64,000 nt of DNA, taken from contig JAUJPP010000005.1 of NCBI GenBank assembly GCA_030562195.1, positions 23,051,106 through 23,115,105 on the forward strand, given 5' to 3'. Source of the stretch: Nipponacmea schrenckii (lineage: Eukaryota; Mollusca; Gastropoda; Lottiidae). This document shows, piece by piece, positions 35,601-40,156 of the stretch. The position numbers and the translations under genes were made by a program. The notes under the pieces were generated by a model, which was given only the letters and a program-made list of their open reading frames with translations, did no database searches and was not told the DNA's origin. Each line of letters starts with the position of its first letter. Position 1 is the first letter of the stretch.

Positions 35601-38429
35601 ATTTTTTTTAGTGATAAACACTTAAAATACTTATAATAATGTACATGTAGGATGTCAATTTCATACTTGAAATATTTCTGTTTTATTTCTATTCTAAAGA
35701 AACTGCTGATTTTATTTAACTGTTAATGATCTAAAATTTCAAAAGCTTTCTTCTCCTATAATAAAGTCTAAATTATAAATATATACCTGTATATTTGGAT
35801 CTAGTTCAGTTTTAGTGACAACAAAAGGTGGAAAATCAGTAGCTGTCGCTGACAATGGATCTGTTTCTGAAATTTATCAAAGTTAACATAGTGATTATGA
35901 GAATTAACAAGCGGATGCCTAGCAAGATATGCCCACTTTAAAGTATATTTTCTATTTAAACACAGGTAGAAACTCTAACATTATTTAGGTCTAATCCAAG
36001 TTCTCATCAATATAAATGTTCACACCAAATTTCATTCAAATCAGAGGAAACCTAGTCTGTATTGCATTCACTAGCTAATTTTCATGTTTTTGGACTAAGT
36101 CAAGGGCAATAACTCAAAGATAGCTTGCCAGGCAAGGTAATATACGCCCACTGGCAGCATTGATTTTGAATAAAAACTTTTCAGTACAGTAACAATTAGC
36201 TAAATGAAATATTCAACCTTCAAACTTTTTTTCTAGTGTGTCTAGCATTCAATAAAATCTGTCTTGTACCTAATAACAACTCATCAAATATTTTTGGTAT
36301 CTTTATGATTTGCAATAGGGTTCAACCTTAATAATATTTTTAATTTTTAACAGGGCTCATCCTTGGATGATATTAAACAATTTCAGCGAGTTTTGTCAAA
36401 AATGAATGTTTAGAGTGTTTACAAGCCAAAAGTTGAAAGCGTTTTCAAAAACGGATGGAGGGACATGGGTGACGACAATATACGCCCCATGTGGGCGTAT
36501 AAAAACAGTTCATCCAAAAATCGTCAATATTGAACTGTATTGTCTATTGCAATCACACATCAACTTCACCGCGTTTTGACTAAGTCAAGTGCAACAAACT
36601 GAACAAGTGGTTGCCTAGCAAGATACGCCCACTTTAAAATATATCTTCTGTTTTAACACAGGCAAAAAGTCTAAAATTATTTAAGGTCTAATCCAAGTTA
36701 GTCAATATAAATGTTCACACCAAATTTCATTTAAATCAGATGTATTGTCTATCGCAATCACAAGCCGTGTTTTGATTAAGTCAAGTGCAAAAACTCAAAA
36801 ACAGTATATCAAAATGTCAATTTCGAACTTGACCAAGATGACATCAACTTCAATGATCACATCAAATTTCATTCCTATCAGATGAAAACTGTTGTCTCTA
36901 TCGTGTTCACAAGTCTATTTCGACGCAATTTGACTTAGTCAAGGCCAATAACTTAAAAAACGTTCACCCAAAAATCGTCACAATCAAATTTGTCCAAGAT
37001 TTCATCAATATAAATGATAACACCAAATTTCATTCAAATCAAATGGAAATTGTGATCTCTATCACGTTCACAAGCCAATTTCGAGGCGTTTTGACTAATT
37101 CAAGTGCAATAACTAAAAAACCATTCGTCGAAAAATCGCCAATTTCGAACTTGTCCAAGATATCATCACTAAAATGATCACAGCAAGTTTCATTCAAATC
37201 TGATGAAAACTGTAGTCTCTATCGCGTTCACAAGCCAATTTTGGTGCTGTTTTGGCTAAGTCAAGTGCAATTACCTAAAAACCATTCATCGAAAAATCGC
37301 CAATTTCAAACTTGTCCAAGATCTCATCAATATTAATGATCACAGAAAGTTTCATTTAAATCCAATGAAAACTGTAGTTTCTATTACGTTCACAAGGCAA
37401 TTTTAACGCGTTTTGACTAAGTCAAGTGCAATAACTCAAAAACCATTCATCGAAAAATCACTAATTTTGAACTGTTTTGAAATCTCATCAATATAAATGA
37501 TCACACCAAATTTCATTCAAATCTGATGAAAACTGTAGTCCCTTTCATGTTCACAAGCCAGTTCTGGACCGACAGGGGTGACGACAAAATACAACCACAT
37601 TATAATGTAGGCATATAAAAGTGTATCTTGTAAATACCTCGTGATTTCTTTAAATGATGGAGAACTTGTTGAAGCATTGATAATGTTCCTGTTGATTTAG
37701 ATGCTAAAGATTTATCAAAACTGCGACGCTGTAACAAATTGCGTATCTCGTTCATGGTGTCTTTAACTCTAGCTTTCTTAAGTACCTTGTATTTCTGATC
37801 TTTACCCAATTCACTACTACAAAAGAGAGTAATATTTGATTGATATACTGGAATACTGGAACAAGGGGGGATAACTGCAAGTGGAATGAGCCTTTTTTCC
37901 ATAAAAATAATGACAAGACAATATATTGGTTCCCCTTTGAAATGTGAGCTTATAATAAACATACCTGCATCCACTCGTTGACTGCTCAACTTGAAAGTCA
38001 GTACTGGAGAGATCAAGACTAAAACTACTGGATGTCCTGTAATAATTAAACGAATCAAACTATTAACATAACTAAACTGAAGTAAAGTTTAACTAATTAA
38101 TCTTTTGAATTCATCATAAATATCAAAACTTCTCATTCAAAATCTCATTAACATACATTAGCTATCAAGATTTGAGAAAATCAGATCTAATTCTTGTTCA
38201 AATGCTAATTTTGCCAAAAGTATTTTGGCTAAGAACAAAGAAGAAAACAAACATTCACATATATGAAGTTTTATACAGATTTAGAAATAAGATATAGGTA
38301 CTACAAAGAAATCTACTTACTCAGCAGCATTCCTGCCTTCTGAACAACTTGAGGAAGTAAAGTCATTAGAAATCCCGGAGGACTTCTTTGTGCTGACTTT
38401 TTCTTCATCTTCTTCTTCCATTTCAAAGA
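2141..38429 (-). CDS. per: PERIOD circadian clock protein (whole gene; exons listed separately)
   Basis: Multi-exon gene for the negative arm of the circadian transcription loop. In animals PERIOD works with CRY or TIM to repress CLOCK:BMAL/CYCLE. Eighteen exons with GT-AG borders join in phase to give about 957 residues, in the usual PER range. Order: acidic Ser-rich N-terminus (1-57); HLH-like helix region (about 58-117, with STGTLSMLQQVLHHLKKSR as in vertebrate PERs); PAS-A (about 145-245, with FPR then NSWKGRCFNGFV at an exon joint, as in Drosophila YPRDMWLGRSFIDFV); PAS-B (about 277-388, with LLGYLPQDILG, LRLKTRNDEWVVVETEWSC and LNPWSNQVDL). A long, low-complexity C-terminal half follows. 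GYLPQD and NPWS are PER-type rather than CLOCK or BMAL. Introns reach 12.4 kb and hold many transposons. The start is the ATG at 38421-38419. A splice acceptor 8 nt upstream shows that at least one noncoding 5' exon lies to the right and was not located. Confidence 0.95.
2846..3061 (-). CDS. per: per exon 18
   Basis: Seventy-two codons between CCACAG and GTAAGT. Contains KYDLMRYEMPVQSRKQML and CKEQLDFLVHDID. Phase 0. Confidence 0.85.
3506..3616 (-). CDS. per: per exon 17
   Basis: Thirty-seven codons, EEGSTESVESTPTEDTTSTV and then a basic stretch KRNKREKHR. TTGCAG acceptor and GTAAGT donor, phase 0 at both ends. Confidence 0.83.
4114..4226 (-). CDS. per: per exon 16
   Basis: Encodes YLFSPSVMGGFYNSIPQ through GPIIAGQLVKE. 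TTACAG... wait-free border reading: acceptor at 4227-4229 (CAG) and donor GTAAGT; phase 1 in, phase 0 out. Confidence 0.83.
4552..4620. repeat. Fragment of a dispersed SINE-like repeat
   Basis: GAAATGAAAAAAGTTGAGTT... TACGTCCTACCCTTCTG... resembles the first third of the copy at 57157-57425. The remainder is missing. Confidence 0.4.
4798..4933. repeat. Decayed right-end fragment of the AGGGGCCCAGGCTTGAT MITE family
   Basis: ACATGGATTTGAAGG, ACTATTTCTGAT and a CCTGCCCCTTTAA end line up with the right half of the better copies at 26517, 32675 and 54532, with many substitutions. Confidence 0.5.
4963..5572 (+). mobile_element. Pearl-like element copy A (per intron between exons 15 and 16)
   Basis: Begins ATACGCCCACATTTATAATG and ends ATTATAATGTGGGCGTAT, so the ends are inverted copies of ATACGCCCACAT. 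The interior has the family's 'caagggcaataactca' phrases, a GACAGACAGACAGACGGACA tract and a second one near 5480. No coding capacity. Confidence 0.7.
5618..6185 (-). CDS. per: per exon 15 (large)
   Basis: 568 nt, TTCTAG acceptor and GTAAGC donor, phase 0 to 1. Encodes VYTSDLEVAVGSPRANDD, then LTQEALREHTKLQKKLY (compare the LTKEVLSAHT-type motif after PER PAS domains), a basic patch SFRKRNRDND..., and a Pro/Tyr-rich stretch. Confidence 0.88.
6222..6830 (+). mobile_element. Pearl-like element copy B
   Basis: Starts at the 13-bp palindrome CTTGCCAGGCAAG inside GATAGCTTGCCAGGCAAGG, then TAATATATGCCCAC. Internal copies of 'ggttcatccttgggtgat' recur at about 100-130 bp. It ends in GGACGGATGGACAGACATGG and a degenerate TATGCTCCATATTTCATAA. 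Confidence 0.7.
6831..7660. other. AT-rich per intron sequence, nothing recognised
   Basis: Poly-A/T rich, without open frames or clear repeats. Confidence 0.5.
7762..8395. repeat. About 66-bp tandem minisatellite
   Basis: Repeats of a unit containing GTCATGTCTTTATATGAGAT, then CATTTCTTTATCAGT and GAGATATCAC. Spacing between successive ATCACAT marks is 66-67 bp. Units to the left (7762-7900) are more diverged. The array resumes at 9238-9345 after an 840-bp insertion that includes a Helitron helicase remnant. Confidence 0.85.
8417..9237 (-). mobile_element. Helitron-derived insertion splitting the 66-bp minisatellite
   Basis: Non-repeat DNA between two blocks of the same minisatellite. It carries the helicase C-terminus on the minus strand and two CA-rich tracts (8480-8510, 9155-9190). 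The exact ends are unclear: both junctions lie in AT runs, and no clean TC or CTRR terminus was identified. Confidence 0.5.
8572..8716 (-). pseudogene. C-terminal end of a Helitron/Pif1-type helicase (remnant)
   Basis: The minus strand reads GLNLTTSCFSHGQLYVACS in one frame and, after one frameshift, PVGTTKNVVYPEVLQD followed by a stop. SHGQLYVACSR and KN(I/V)VYxEVL are the C-terminal signature of Helitron replicase/helicase proteins, where the helicase drives rolling-circle transposition. Only about 45 residues remain, and the frameshift and missing upstream part make it non-functional. The Arg normally after ACS is Met here. Confidence 0.75.
9238..9345. repeat. 66-bp minisatellite, continuation
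   Basis: CTGTCATGTCTCTATATGAA and CATCAACTGTCATGTCTTTA repeat the unit of the array at 7762-8395. Confidence 0.8.
9457..9557 (-). CDS. per: per doubtful exon 14 (alternative, or with a different donor)
   Basis: A 101-nt open segment, IESSTEEQTESIPTDSSDNY onwards, between TTTTAAG and GTATGTC. It looks coding and is in frame with exon 13, but with this donor it ends in phase 2 while exon 15 starts in phase 0. Exon 13 joins exon 15 in phase without it. Either it is an alternative exon, or it uses a weaker donor 4 nt later (which restores frame), or a microexon was missed. Confidence 0.5.
9740..9813 (-). CDS. per: per exon 13
   Basis: Encodes ASEDFHCLDIGTSSTEQGG... between TTTGCAG and GTAACTC, ending in phase 0. 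Confidence 0.8.
10650..10816 (-). CDS. per: per exon 12
   Basis: Region after PAS-B with a basic helix (FQKKILKILKQAVDV) and a Ser run. TTATAG acceptor and GTAATG donor; phase 2 in, phase 1 out. Confidence 0.85.
11018..11171 (-). CDS. per: per exon 11 (PAS-B beta strands)
   Basis: Encodes AKLRLKTRNDEWVVVETEWS and then LNPWSNQVDLIFSKHVV, matching the RFRTRNGEY...NPWSRK...GRHKV block of PER proteins. TTTCAG acceptor, GTATGTG donor, ends in phase 2. Confidence 0.94.
11222..13558. mobile_element. 2.3-kb non-coding element with about 60-bp inverted ends (foldback-like)
   Basis: The sequence at 11222-11281 (GTTATTCATTTTTACAAAGA... ending AGGAGAACGACGCC) returns inverted at 13498-13558 (GGCGTCGTTCTCCTAATTTT ...). 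The interior has three ~169-bp tandem units around CCTCTTGGTGCTTAC (11900-12250), oddly rich in 'cgttattcgttatt' and its complement, plus a long segment shared with 14893-15508 and 19447-20765. No intact coding frame. No certain target duplication. Confidence 0.65.
12830..13448 (+). repeat. Left arm of a ~610-bp inverted repeat
   Basis: Runs from CTTCCGGTCTATAACTGCTA to CATAATTGTAAGCAATTCTA. The same sequence in reverse complement occupies 14893-15508, leaving a loop of about 1.45 kb. Arms are diverged (small indels) and non-coding. Confidence 0.8.
13559..14871. other. Loop of the large inverted repeat; non-coding
   Basis: AT-rich with scattered ACCGGAAGT phrases also found around 29220-29290. 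Contains a perfect hairpin at 13840-13865. No gene seen. Confidence 0.5.
13840..13865. other. Perfect 11-bp-stem hairpin
   Basis: GCAGTGTGTTC, loop TATC, GAACACACTGC. It could be the end of a transposable element, but no CTRR or partner terminus lies next to it. Confidence 0.6.
14872..14893. repeat. (TAA)n microsatellite
   Basis: Seven to eight TAA units at the inner edge of the right arm of the inverted repeat. Confidence 0.9.
14893..15508 (-). repeat. Right arm of the ~610-bp inverted repeat
   Basis: Reverse complement of 12830-13448. A third, more complete copy in this orientation lies at 19447-20765. Confidence 0.8.
15509..16010. other. per intron sequence, nothing recognised
   Basis: AT-rich, no repeat or gene identified. 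Confidence 0.4.
16015..16121 (-). CDS. per: per exon 10 (PAS-B core)
   Basis: Contains LLGYLPQDILGSSFAMLHDP, the most recognisable PER PAS-B stretch in the window. TTTCAG acceptor and GTAAAA donor; phase 2 in, phase 1 out. Confidence 0.93.
16311..16383 (-). CDS. per: per exon 9 (start of PAS-B)
   Basis: Encodes GRNIDRMFTIQHSNQGKITY, matching the FAIRHTATGIISHVD entry into PAS-B. ATAG acceptor, GTGAGT donor, phase 1 to 2. Confidence 0.88.
16388..16935 (+). mobile_element. Pearl-like element copy C
   Basis: GATAGTTTACCAGGCAAGG start, then ACATACGCCCCCACATCAGC. Tandem ~160-bp units marked by 'caagggcaataactcaaaaa' and 'aaaattgtagcttctat'. The right end is truncated. Confidence 0.7.
17109..17932 (+). 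mobile_element. Pearl-like element copy D (abuts per exon 8)
   Basis: GATAGCTTGCCAGGCAGGG start and four to five ~160-bp units ('gtcaagggcaataact', 'ccaagtttcatcaaaatcc'). It stops about 25 bp before the donor of per exon 8 with no GTGGGCGTAT terminus, so the right end is lost. Confidence 0.75.
17956..18124 (-). CDS. per: per exon 8 (end of PAS-A, linker)
   Basis: Encodes SLSSGYDFKGPDYMPLKAKV, comparable to the RYRGLKSGGFGVIGRP part of insect PER. The acceptor is taken as TTACCAG because it alone keeps frame with exon 7. Donor GTAAAG, phase 1. Confidence 0.85.
18422..19073 (+). mobile_element. Pearl-like element copy E
   Basis: Left end GATAGCTTGCAGGCAAGGTA (one base lost from the palindrome), then TATGCCCACTGGCAGCATTG. 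Right end CACTTCATGTGGGCGTATAA. The last third may include unrelated sequence. Confidence 0.65.
19187..19230 (-). CDS. per: per exon 7 (44-nt exon)
   Basis: Very short exon encoding GDMCKIKPFYIRMRQ (first Gly completed from exon 6). TTTTAG acceptor and GTATTA donor; phase 1 in, phase 0 out. Confidence 0.8.
19447..20765 (-). repeat. Third copy of the inverted-repeat arm, with a SINE inserted
   Basis: From GCTGACAATTATGAACATAT to TCGTCGAAATACGTAAT it matches the reverse complement of about 12300-13448, with more divergence. The tRNA-derived SINE at 19641-19850 interrupts it. Confidence 0.75.
19641..19850 (+). repeat. tRNA-derived SINE
   Basis: An A-box-like TGGCCGAGAGG (about 19657) and a B-box-like GGTTCGGAACCC (about 19720) are about 60 bp apart: the internal RNA polymerase III promoter of a tRNA-derived SINE, closest in form to a type II (Leu/Ser) tRNA. 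A non-tRNA tail of about 110 bp follows. The flanks fall inside a longer repeat, which it interrupts. Confidence 0.7.
20787..20886 (-). CDS. per: per exon 6 (PAS-A core)
   Basis: Encodes NSWKGRCFNGFVLKKD, aligning with the MWLGRSFIDFVHLKD part of insect PER PAS-A. ATAG acceptor, GTTAGT donor, ends in phase 1. Confidence 0.88.
20890..21330. other. per intron 5, AT-rich, no gene
   Basis: A small 'acacaaaaattgacata' tandem (three units near 20900-20960) and nothing else recognised. Confidence 0.5.
21340..21370 (+). promoter_or_regulatory. E-box plus CRE motif upstream of the P2RX7-like exon
   Basis: CACGTG at 21340-21345 is followed by TGACGTCA at 21352-21359. The latter lies in the 20-mer ATGACGTCAGAGATGCCCAA (21351-21370), which recurs inverted at 22964-22983 ahead of the THAP exon. 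It sits about 85 bp 5' of the ATG at 21453, so a promoter role is plausible. Confidence 0.55.
21453..21649 (+). CDS. First exon of a P2RX7-tail-like (zinc-binding) domain protein
   Basis: ATG at 21453 (MWAMEDLSAGIESLEIKPYQ; a second ATG follows at codon 4), then FEPLKR, an acidic Ser/Asp stretch and DPRLGNTTW, cut by a GTAGGC donor in phase 2. Invertebrate proteins related to the cytoplasmic Cys-rich tail of P2X7 commonly start with a xxPYxFEPL motif and reach GNTxWCxCGxC just where this exon ends. The Cys-rich exon itself was not found in the next kilobases, so the gene is either split by a long intron or broken. It is nested in per intron 5, on the opposite strand. The family call rests on two short motifs. 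Confidence 0.55.
22563..22928 (-). CDS. THAP-type zinc-finger protein, first exon
   Basis: ATG at 22928-22926. MPQCVAYGCNNRGGKGSG begins a THAP domain: Cys4 and Cys9, then HMFRFPKDEHLVKTW, CSDHF (the third Cys and His of the C2CH site) and the closing AVPTIF at about residue 90. All four zinc ligands and the AVPxIF box are present, so the fold looks intact. A basic tail (KNKRGDRRKGGG) follows, then a CAG/GTGAGT donor. THAP domains bind DNA and occur in host regulators and P-element-type transposases. No downstream exon could be recognised. The exon lies in per intron 5 on the per strand. Confidence 0.8.
22964..22983 (-). promoter_or_regulatory. CRE-containing 20-mer upstream of the THAP exon
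   Basis: Exact inverted copy of 21351-21370, including TGACGTCA, 36 bp 5' of the THAP start codon. A CAATATGGCGGG (YY1-like) sequence lies between it and the ATG. Further out, GGTCACGG resembles a decayed copy of the E-box flank seen at the other end. Confidence 0.55.
23275..23358 (-). CDS. per: per exon 5 (start of PAS-A)
   Basis: Twenty-eight codons reading GLIVTLTCDNMIVFEVSEEL, up to the KLDFPR that precedes the PAS-A core. TTTCTAG acceptor and GTAAAT donor, phase 0 at both ends. A 12.4-kb intron separates it from exon 4. Confidence 0.88.
23466..23994 (+). repeat. 172-bp tandem repeat block, left part
   Basis: Starts GATAGCTTGCCAGGCAAGG, then a different interior: units with 'tgtagagtgagcacgagtt' and 'aattatctgatcatcac' repeating every 172 bp (23711, 23883). 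It continues at 25220 after copy F was inserted. Confidence 0.75.
23995..25219 (+). mobile_element. Pearl-like element copy F, full length, nested in the 172-bp array
   Basis: Both ends present: GATAGCTTGCCAGGCAAGG + ACATACGCCCAC on the left, CACATTTCCATGTGGGCGTA on the right. The interior is tandem, and the last four units (24540-25150) are nearly identical at a 161-bp period, marked by AAGTCAAGGG at 24701, 24862 and 25023. Inserted into the 172-bp repeat, whose sequence resumes directly after it. Confidence 0.85.
25220..25850 (+). repeat. 172-bp tandem repeat block, right part
   Basis: AATTATC marks at 25553 and 25725 give the 172-bp period. A G/A/C-rich tract of GACGGACGGACCGACCGACA type (25331-25402) ends in GTGTGGGCTTATAAAA, the terminus of a related element, after which the units resume. 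Confidence 0.75.
25862..26500 (+). repeat. Dispersed repeat, copy 1
   Basis: Shares with 27650-28270 the phrases TTTTTGTGATTTTGGA, TTTGGTCATTTTC, ATTTCTGAAACTGCAGATT and CAGTTTTTGCTGG. Moderately diverged, non-coding. Confidence 0.65.
26517..26996 (+). mobile_element. MITE, AGGGGCCCAGGCTTGAT family, copy 1
   Basis: About 480 bp flanked by TTAA (26515-26518 and 26993-26996). Ends AGGGGCACAACCTTGAT and, inverted, AGCGGCCCAGGCTTGAT. Contains CCAATATGGCGGGAC and GCACGACGGGAAGG. The TTAA duplication again suggests piggyBac-type mobilisation. No coding sequence. Confidence 0.75.
27650..28270 (+). repeat. Dispersed repeat, copy 2
   Basis: Direct, diverged counterpart of 25862-26500, including the GATGGCGGCCAAACGGTTAG version of its GATGTCAGCCAAACGATTAA. 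Confidence 0.6.
28271..30003. other. per intron 4 sequence, repetitive but unassigned
   Basis: Contains an internal AGGTCAAGGTCACCAGAGGT short tandem (28920-28960) and ACCGGAAGT phrases also present near 14000, so it is probably another old repeat. No gene seen. Confidence 0.45.
30006..30640 (+). mobile_element. Pearl-like element copy G
   Basis: GATAGCTTGCCAGGCAATGT start, TATGCATACTGGCGGCATTG, then internal 'ggttca(t/c)tcttgggtga' units. No right end. Truncated before the GC-rich repeat. Confidence 0.7.
30706..30920. repeat. GC-rich CpG minisatellite, left block
   Basis: Repeats of CAGACGGTCGCCAGTTCGTC followed by AAATATTTG and CGACGGTCTG. A perfect palindrome CGCCAAATATTTGGCG sits at 30844-30859. 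Composition is sharply different from the surrounding AT-rich DNA. Confidence 0.85.
30921..32529. other. 1.6 kb between the two GC-rich repeat blocks
   Basis: Has 'taggcctag' phrases and several non-coding segments. Open frames here (for example 31631-31819) resemble nothing known to me. It may be the interior of a transposon bordered by the GC-rich blocks. Confidence 0.4.
32530..32674. repeat. GC-rich CpG minisatellite, right block
   Basis: Same CAGACGGTCGCCAGTTCGTC units as 30706-30920, in the same orientation, ending directly at the second MITE copy. Confidence 0.85.
32675..33157 (+). mobile_element. MITE, AGGGGCCCAGGCTTGAT family, copy 2
   Basis: Starts GGCCCAGACTTGATTTTTAG, ends CAAGCCTGGGCCCCT then TTAA at 33154-33157. 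Close to copy 1 throughout. The left end abuts the GC-rich repeat without a TTAA, so either it lost its outer bases or the junction is a later rearrangement. Confidence 0.8.
33158..35195. other. per intron 4, unassigned
   Basis: A purine tract at 33557-33602 (GGGAAAAGGGAAAAGGGGGG) is notable. Open frames at 33333-33560 and 34109-34396 show no recognisable domain and have the AT-rich composition of non-coding DNA. Confidence 0.45.
35196..35530 (+). mobile_element. Pearl-like element copy H (3' part)
   Basis: Internal 'gggctcattcttgggtgat' and 'aagtttcatcaaaatcc' units, then GGATGGACGGACATGGGCGT and TATAAAA, which is the family's right end with a short deletion. Confidence 0.65.
35787..35866 (-). 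CDS. per: per exon 4
   Basis: TTTCAG acceptor and GTATAT donor. It encodes TDPLSATATDFPPFVV and the linker into PAS-A (ends in phase 0). Confidence 0.85.
35908..36597 (+). mobile_element. Pearl-like element copy I, split by a nested copy J (36116-36503)
   Basis: Left part AACAAGCGGATGCCTAGCAA then ATATGCCCACTTT. It breaks at an A-run, and a complete shorter element (GATAGCTTGCCAGGCAAGG ... CCCCATGTGGGCGTATAA) sits there. Then 'acagttcatccaaaaatcg' resumes copy I. A clear nested insertion. Confidence 0.8.
36597..37620 (+). mobile_element. Pearl-like element copy K (variant subfamily)
   Basis: Variant left end GTGGTTGCCTAGCAAGATACG; the TTGCCTAGCAAG replaces CTTGCCAGGCAAG. Five tandem units of about 160 bp follow (AAGTCAAG marks near 36779, 36936, 37098, 37258, 37418), then ACCACATTATAATGTAGGCA and TATAAAA. 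Lies just 3' of per exon 3 on the per strand. Confidence 0.8.
37638..37816 (-). CDS. per: per exon 3 (HLH-like region)
   Basis: Encodes the basic/helical segment RVKDTMNEIRNLLQRR and then STGTLSMLQQVLHHLKK, matching the HLH-like region of vertebrate PERs. The acceptor is a tandem TAGTAG, so translation may include or omit one Ser (exon start 37816 or 37813). Donor GTATTT, phase 1. Confidence 0.9.
37965..38036 (-). CDS. per: per exon 2
   Basis: TTACAG acceptor and GTATGTT donor. It adds the Ser-rich TSSSFSLDLSSTDFQVEQ segment, phase 2 to phase 2. Confidence 0.85.
38321..38429 (-). CDS. per: per exon 1 (first coding exon; ATG at 38421-38419)
   Basis: TTTGCAG acceptor, eight untranslated bases, then ATG opening an acidic stretch MEEEDEEKVSTKKSSG. 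It ends GA before GTAAGTAG (phase 2). The frame also stays open 5' of the ATG, so a longer N-terminus cannot be excluded. Confidence 0.85.
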
Positions 38430-39370
38430 CTGCAAAAAAATCAACAATTGTACAAATTAGAAACAGAGCTGAACTTTTCAAGATCCATGAACACGCTTAA
38501 ATGCAGCAGAAAAATGATTAAATTTATAAATATTTATAACAAAAAAATTTGTTGGATACTTGCTGCAAGAGAAATGATAATGATATGAATTGGGTTTTAG
38601 ATGCTACTGTTCTACGCAATAAAGGCGTTTGAAGACTGACAGGCAATGCATTGGCAGGTATTGAACCCTGGACCTTCAGATTAGTGAGCAACCTTCTCCC
38701 AGTTACTGAAATACAATATTGTTAATGTTAGTGATAGATAAGTTCAAACCCCAAAGTGCACCAGAGACCAACAGGACGTTTGACTTCTGTCTTATCAAAT
38801 GGTTAAGAAACAAATTATGTAAAGATGTGATGGCAAAATATATCAGCTTGTTTAGATTTAAATTGTTTAATATAACACAAGTAGAATCTATCTTTCTAAA
38901 ACCTGTAGAATTGAAACTGATTTCCCAAGAGATCAGTTAGCCTGTTTACTTTTTACAAAAAAAAATTAAATTTTTGTTCTTTTTACATATAGAGAAGCCT
39001 CAAATGTTAAGATAAAAACTTATCTATTTTAGAGATCTCGCCATAAATGACTGACATTGTAGTTATGCATTAGTTATGTCTGGAATTGAATTATAGGAAT
39101 TCCAATGCTTCCAATGCAGAAAATTTCTCGTAAAGTTTTCAATTATTATTAAAAGTTTAACCTATTTCAGTCTAGTTCATAGACCTTGCACCAGCTTTCT
39201 CCTTTTAACTCTTTTAATATCAGGTATATTTTTAACCTTTCCTTACAGAGAGCTATATCAAGAAACTAGAAAATCCATTTCTCTTAAATCTTTTTAAACT
39301 ATGATATTGGCCATATTTAATCAAGACATGTTATTGAAACTAGATGTTGTTCTATTTTGTGCATACTGGA
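38430..39370. other. Sequence 5' of the first coding exon of per
   Basis: Candidate location of intron 1, noncoding exon and promoter of per. At 38600-38705 lies a fragment resembling the 3' part of the SINE-like repeat at 57157 (GGTATTGAACCCTGGACCTT). No canonical CACGTG E-box was seen here. Confidence 0.4.
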
Positions 39371-39377
39371 AAAAGGC

Positions 39378-39720
39378 ATCGGAGTTGGTAAAAGGATACC
39401 TCTTCACTGCTTAGTGTTCACTGCAGAATTACTTGCCATTAGGGACGCCATAGCCTCGCGTCCTCCAAGATCAACCAGAAACGGGCCGATGTGCTTAAGG
39501 AACCTAAAAACCGATAGATACCAGATTGATCCGAAGATACCAAACCAAACCAAAATCAATCATCCATATGTAGCCATCTGCAAACTGGTAACCAGACTAC
39601 GCACCAACAATCTTACGAGACCATCAGTTCAGTGCCGTTAAATGCAGATGCGGACACGTCGTCACCAGGACACATCTTCTCATTCAATGCACCGAATTAA
39701 AACTGTCTCGCATTGACAGA
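39378..39720 (+). pseudogene. 3' end of a LINE: RNase H and Cys-rich tail remnant
   Basis: VFTAELLAIRDAI is the RNase H motif with its conserved Glu (vfTaEllAi). After frame changes, CRCGHVVTRTHLLIQC matches the CxC...H...C tail at the end of RNase H-bearing LINEs of the I/Jockey kind. Frameshifts and loss of the middle make it a dead fragment. T-rich runs (39795-39860) follow. Confidence 0.5.
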
Positions 39721-40156
39721 CTATATGTATTTCTATTTACTTTTACATAATTAATTTTCAAACAAGTTTCATCGCAGAGACAAAAGAGAACATCCAATTT
39801 GTTTTTTTTTGTGAAAGCTTTTTTCCCCTTTCTCATGCCTCCTTTTCTTCTTTTTTTTTTGTCTTCAACTCTTCCAAGTAAAGGTAGATAATCTAACCAA
39901 ACCAAACTAAACCAACAAGGACTACCATGATCAAAACCAGTTTTGGAAGAATGTAGAAGACTGAGTCACTCACGCCACACCATCCAGGGCCGAGTTTCAC
40001 TGCCATGACATTCGTTCCGGCCAGATCGTACGGTTTCTCAAACCACCAAACCAACAGTTCCCAAATCATATAACTGATTCTAAATCCACTATCAACGACC
40101 ACCCAAAAAAATACCTAGTCTTTGATATCAGCTTAAGCTGGCAAGGACATTAACTA

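Noticed and set aside
39893..40102. Minus-strand Val/Trp-rich frame
   Set aside because: Produced by a short AACCAAACCAAACTAAACC repeat; no protein similarity.
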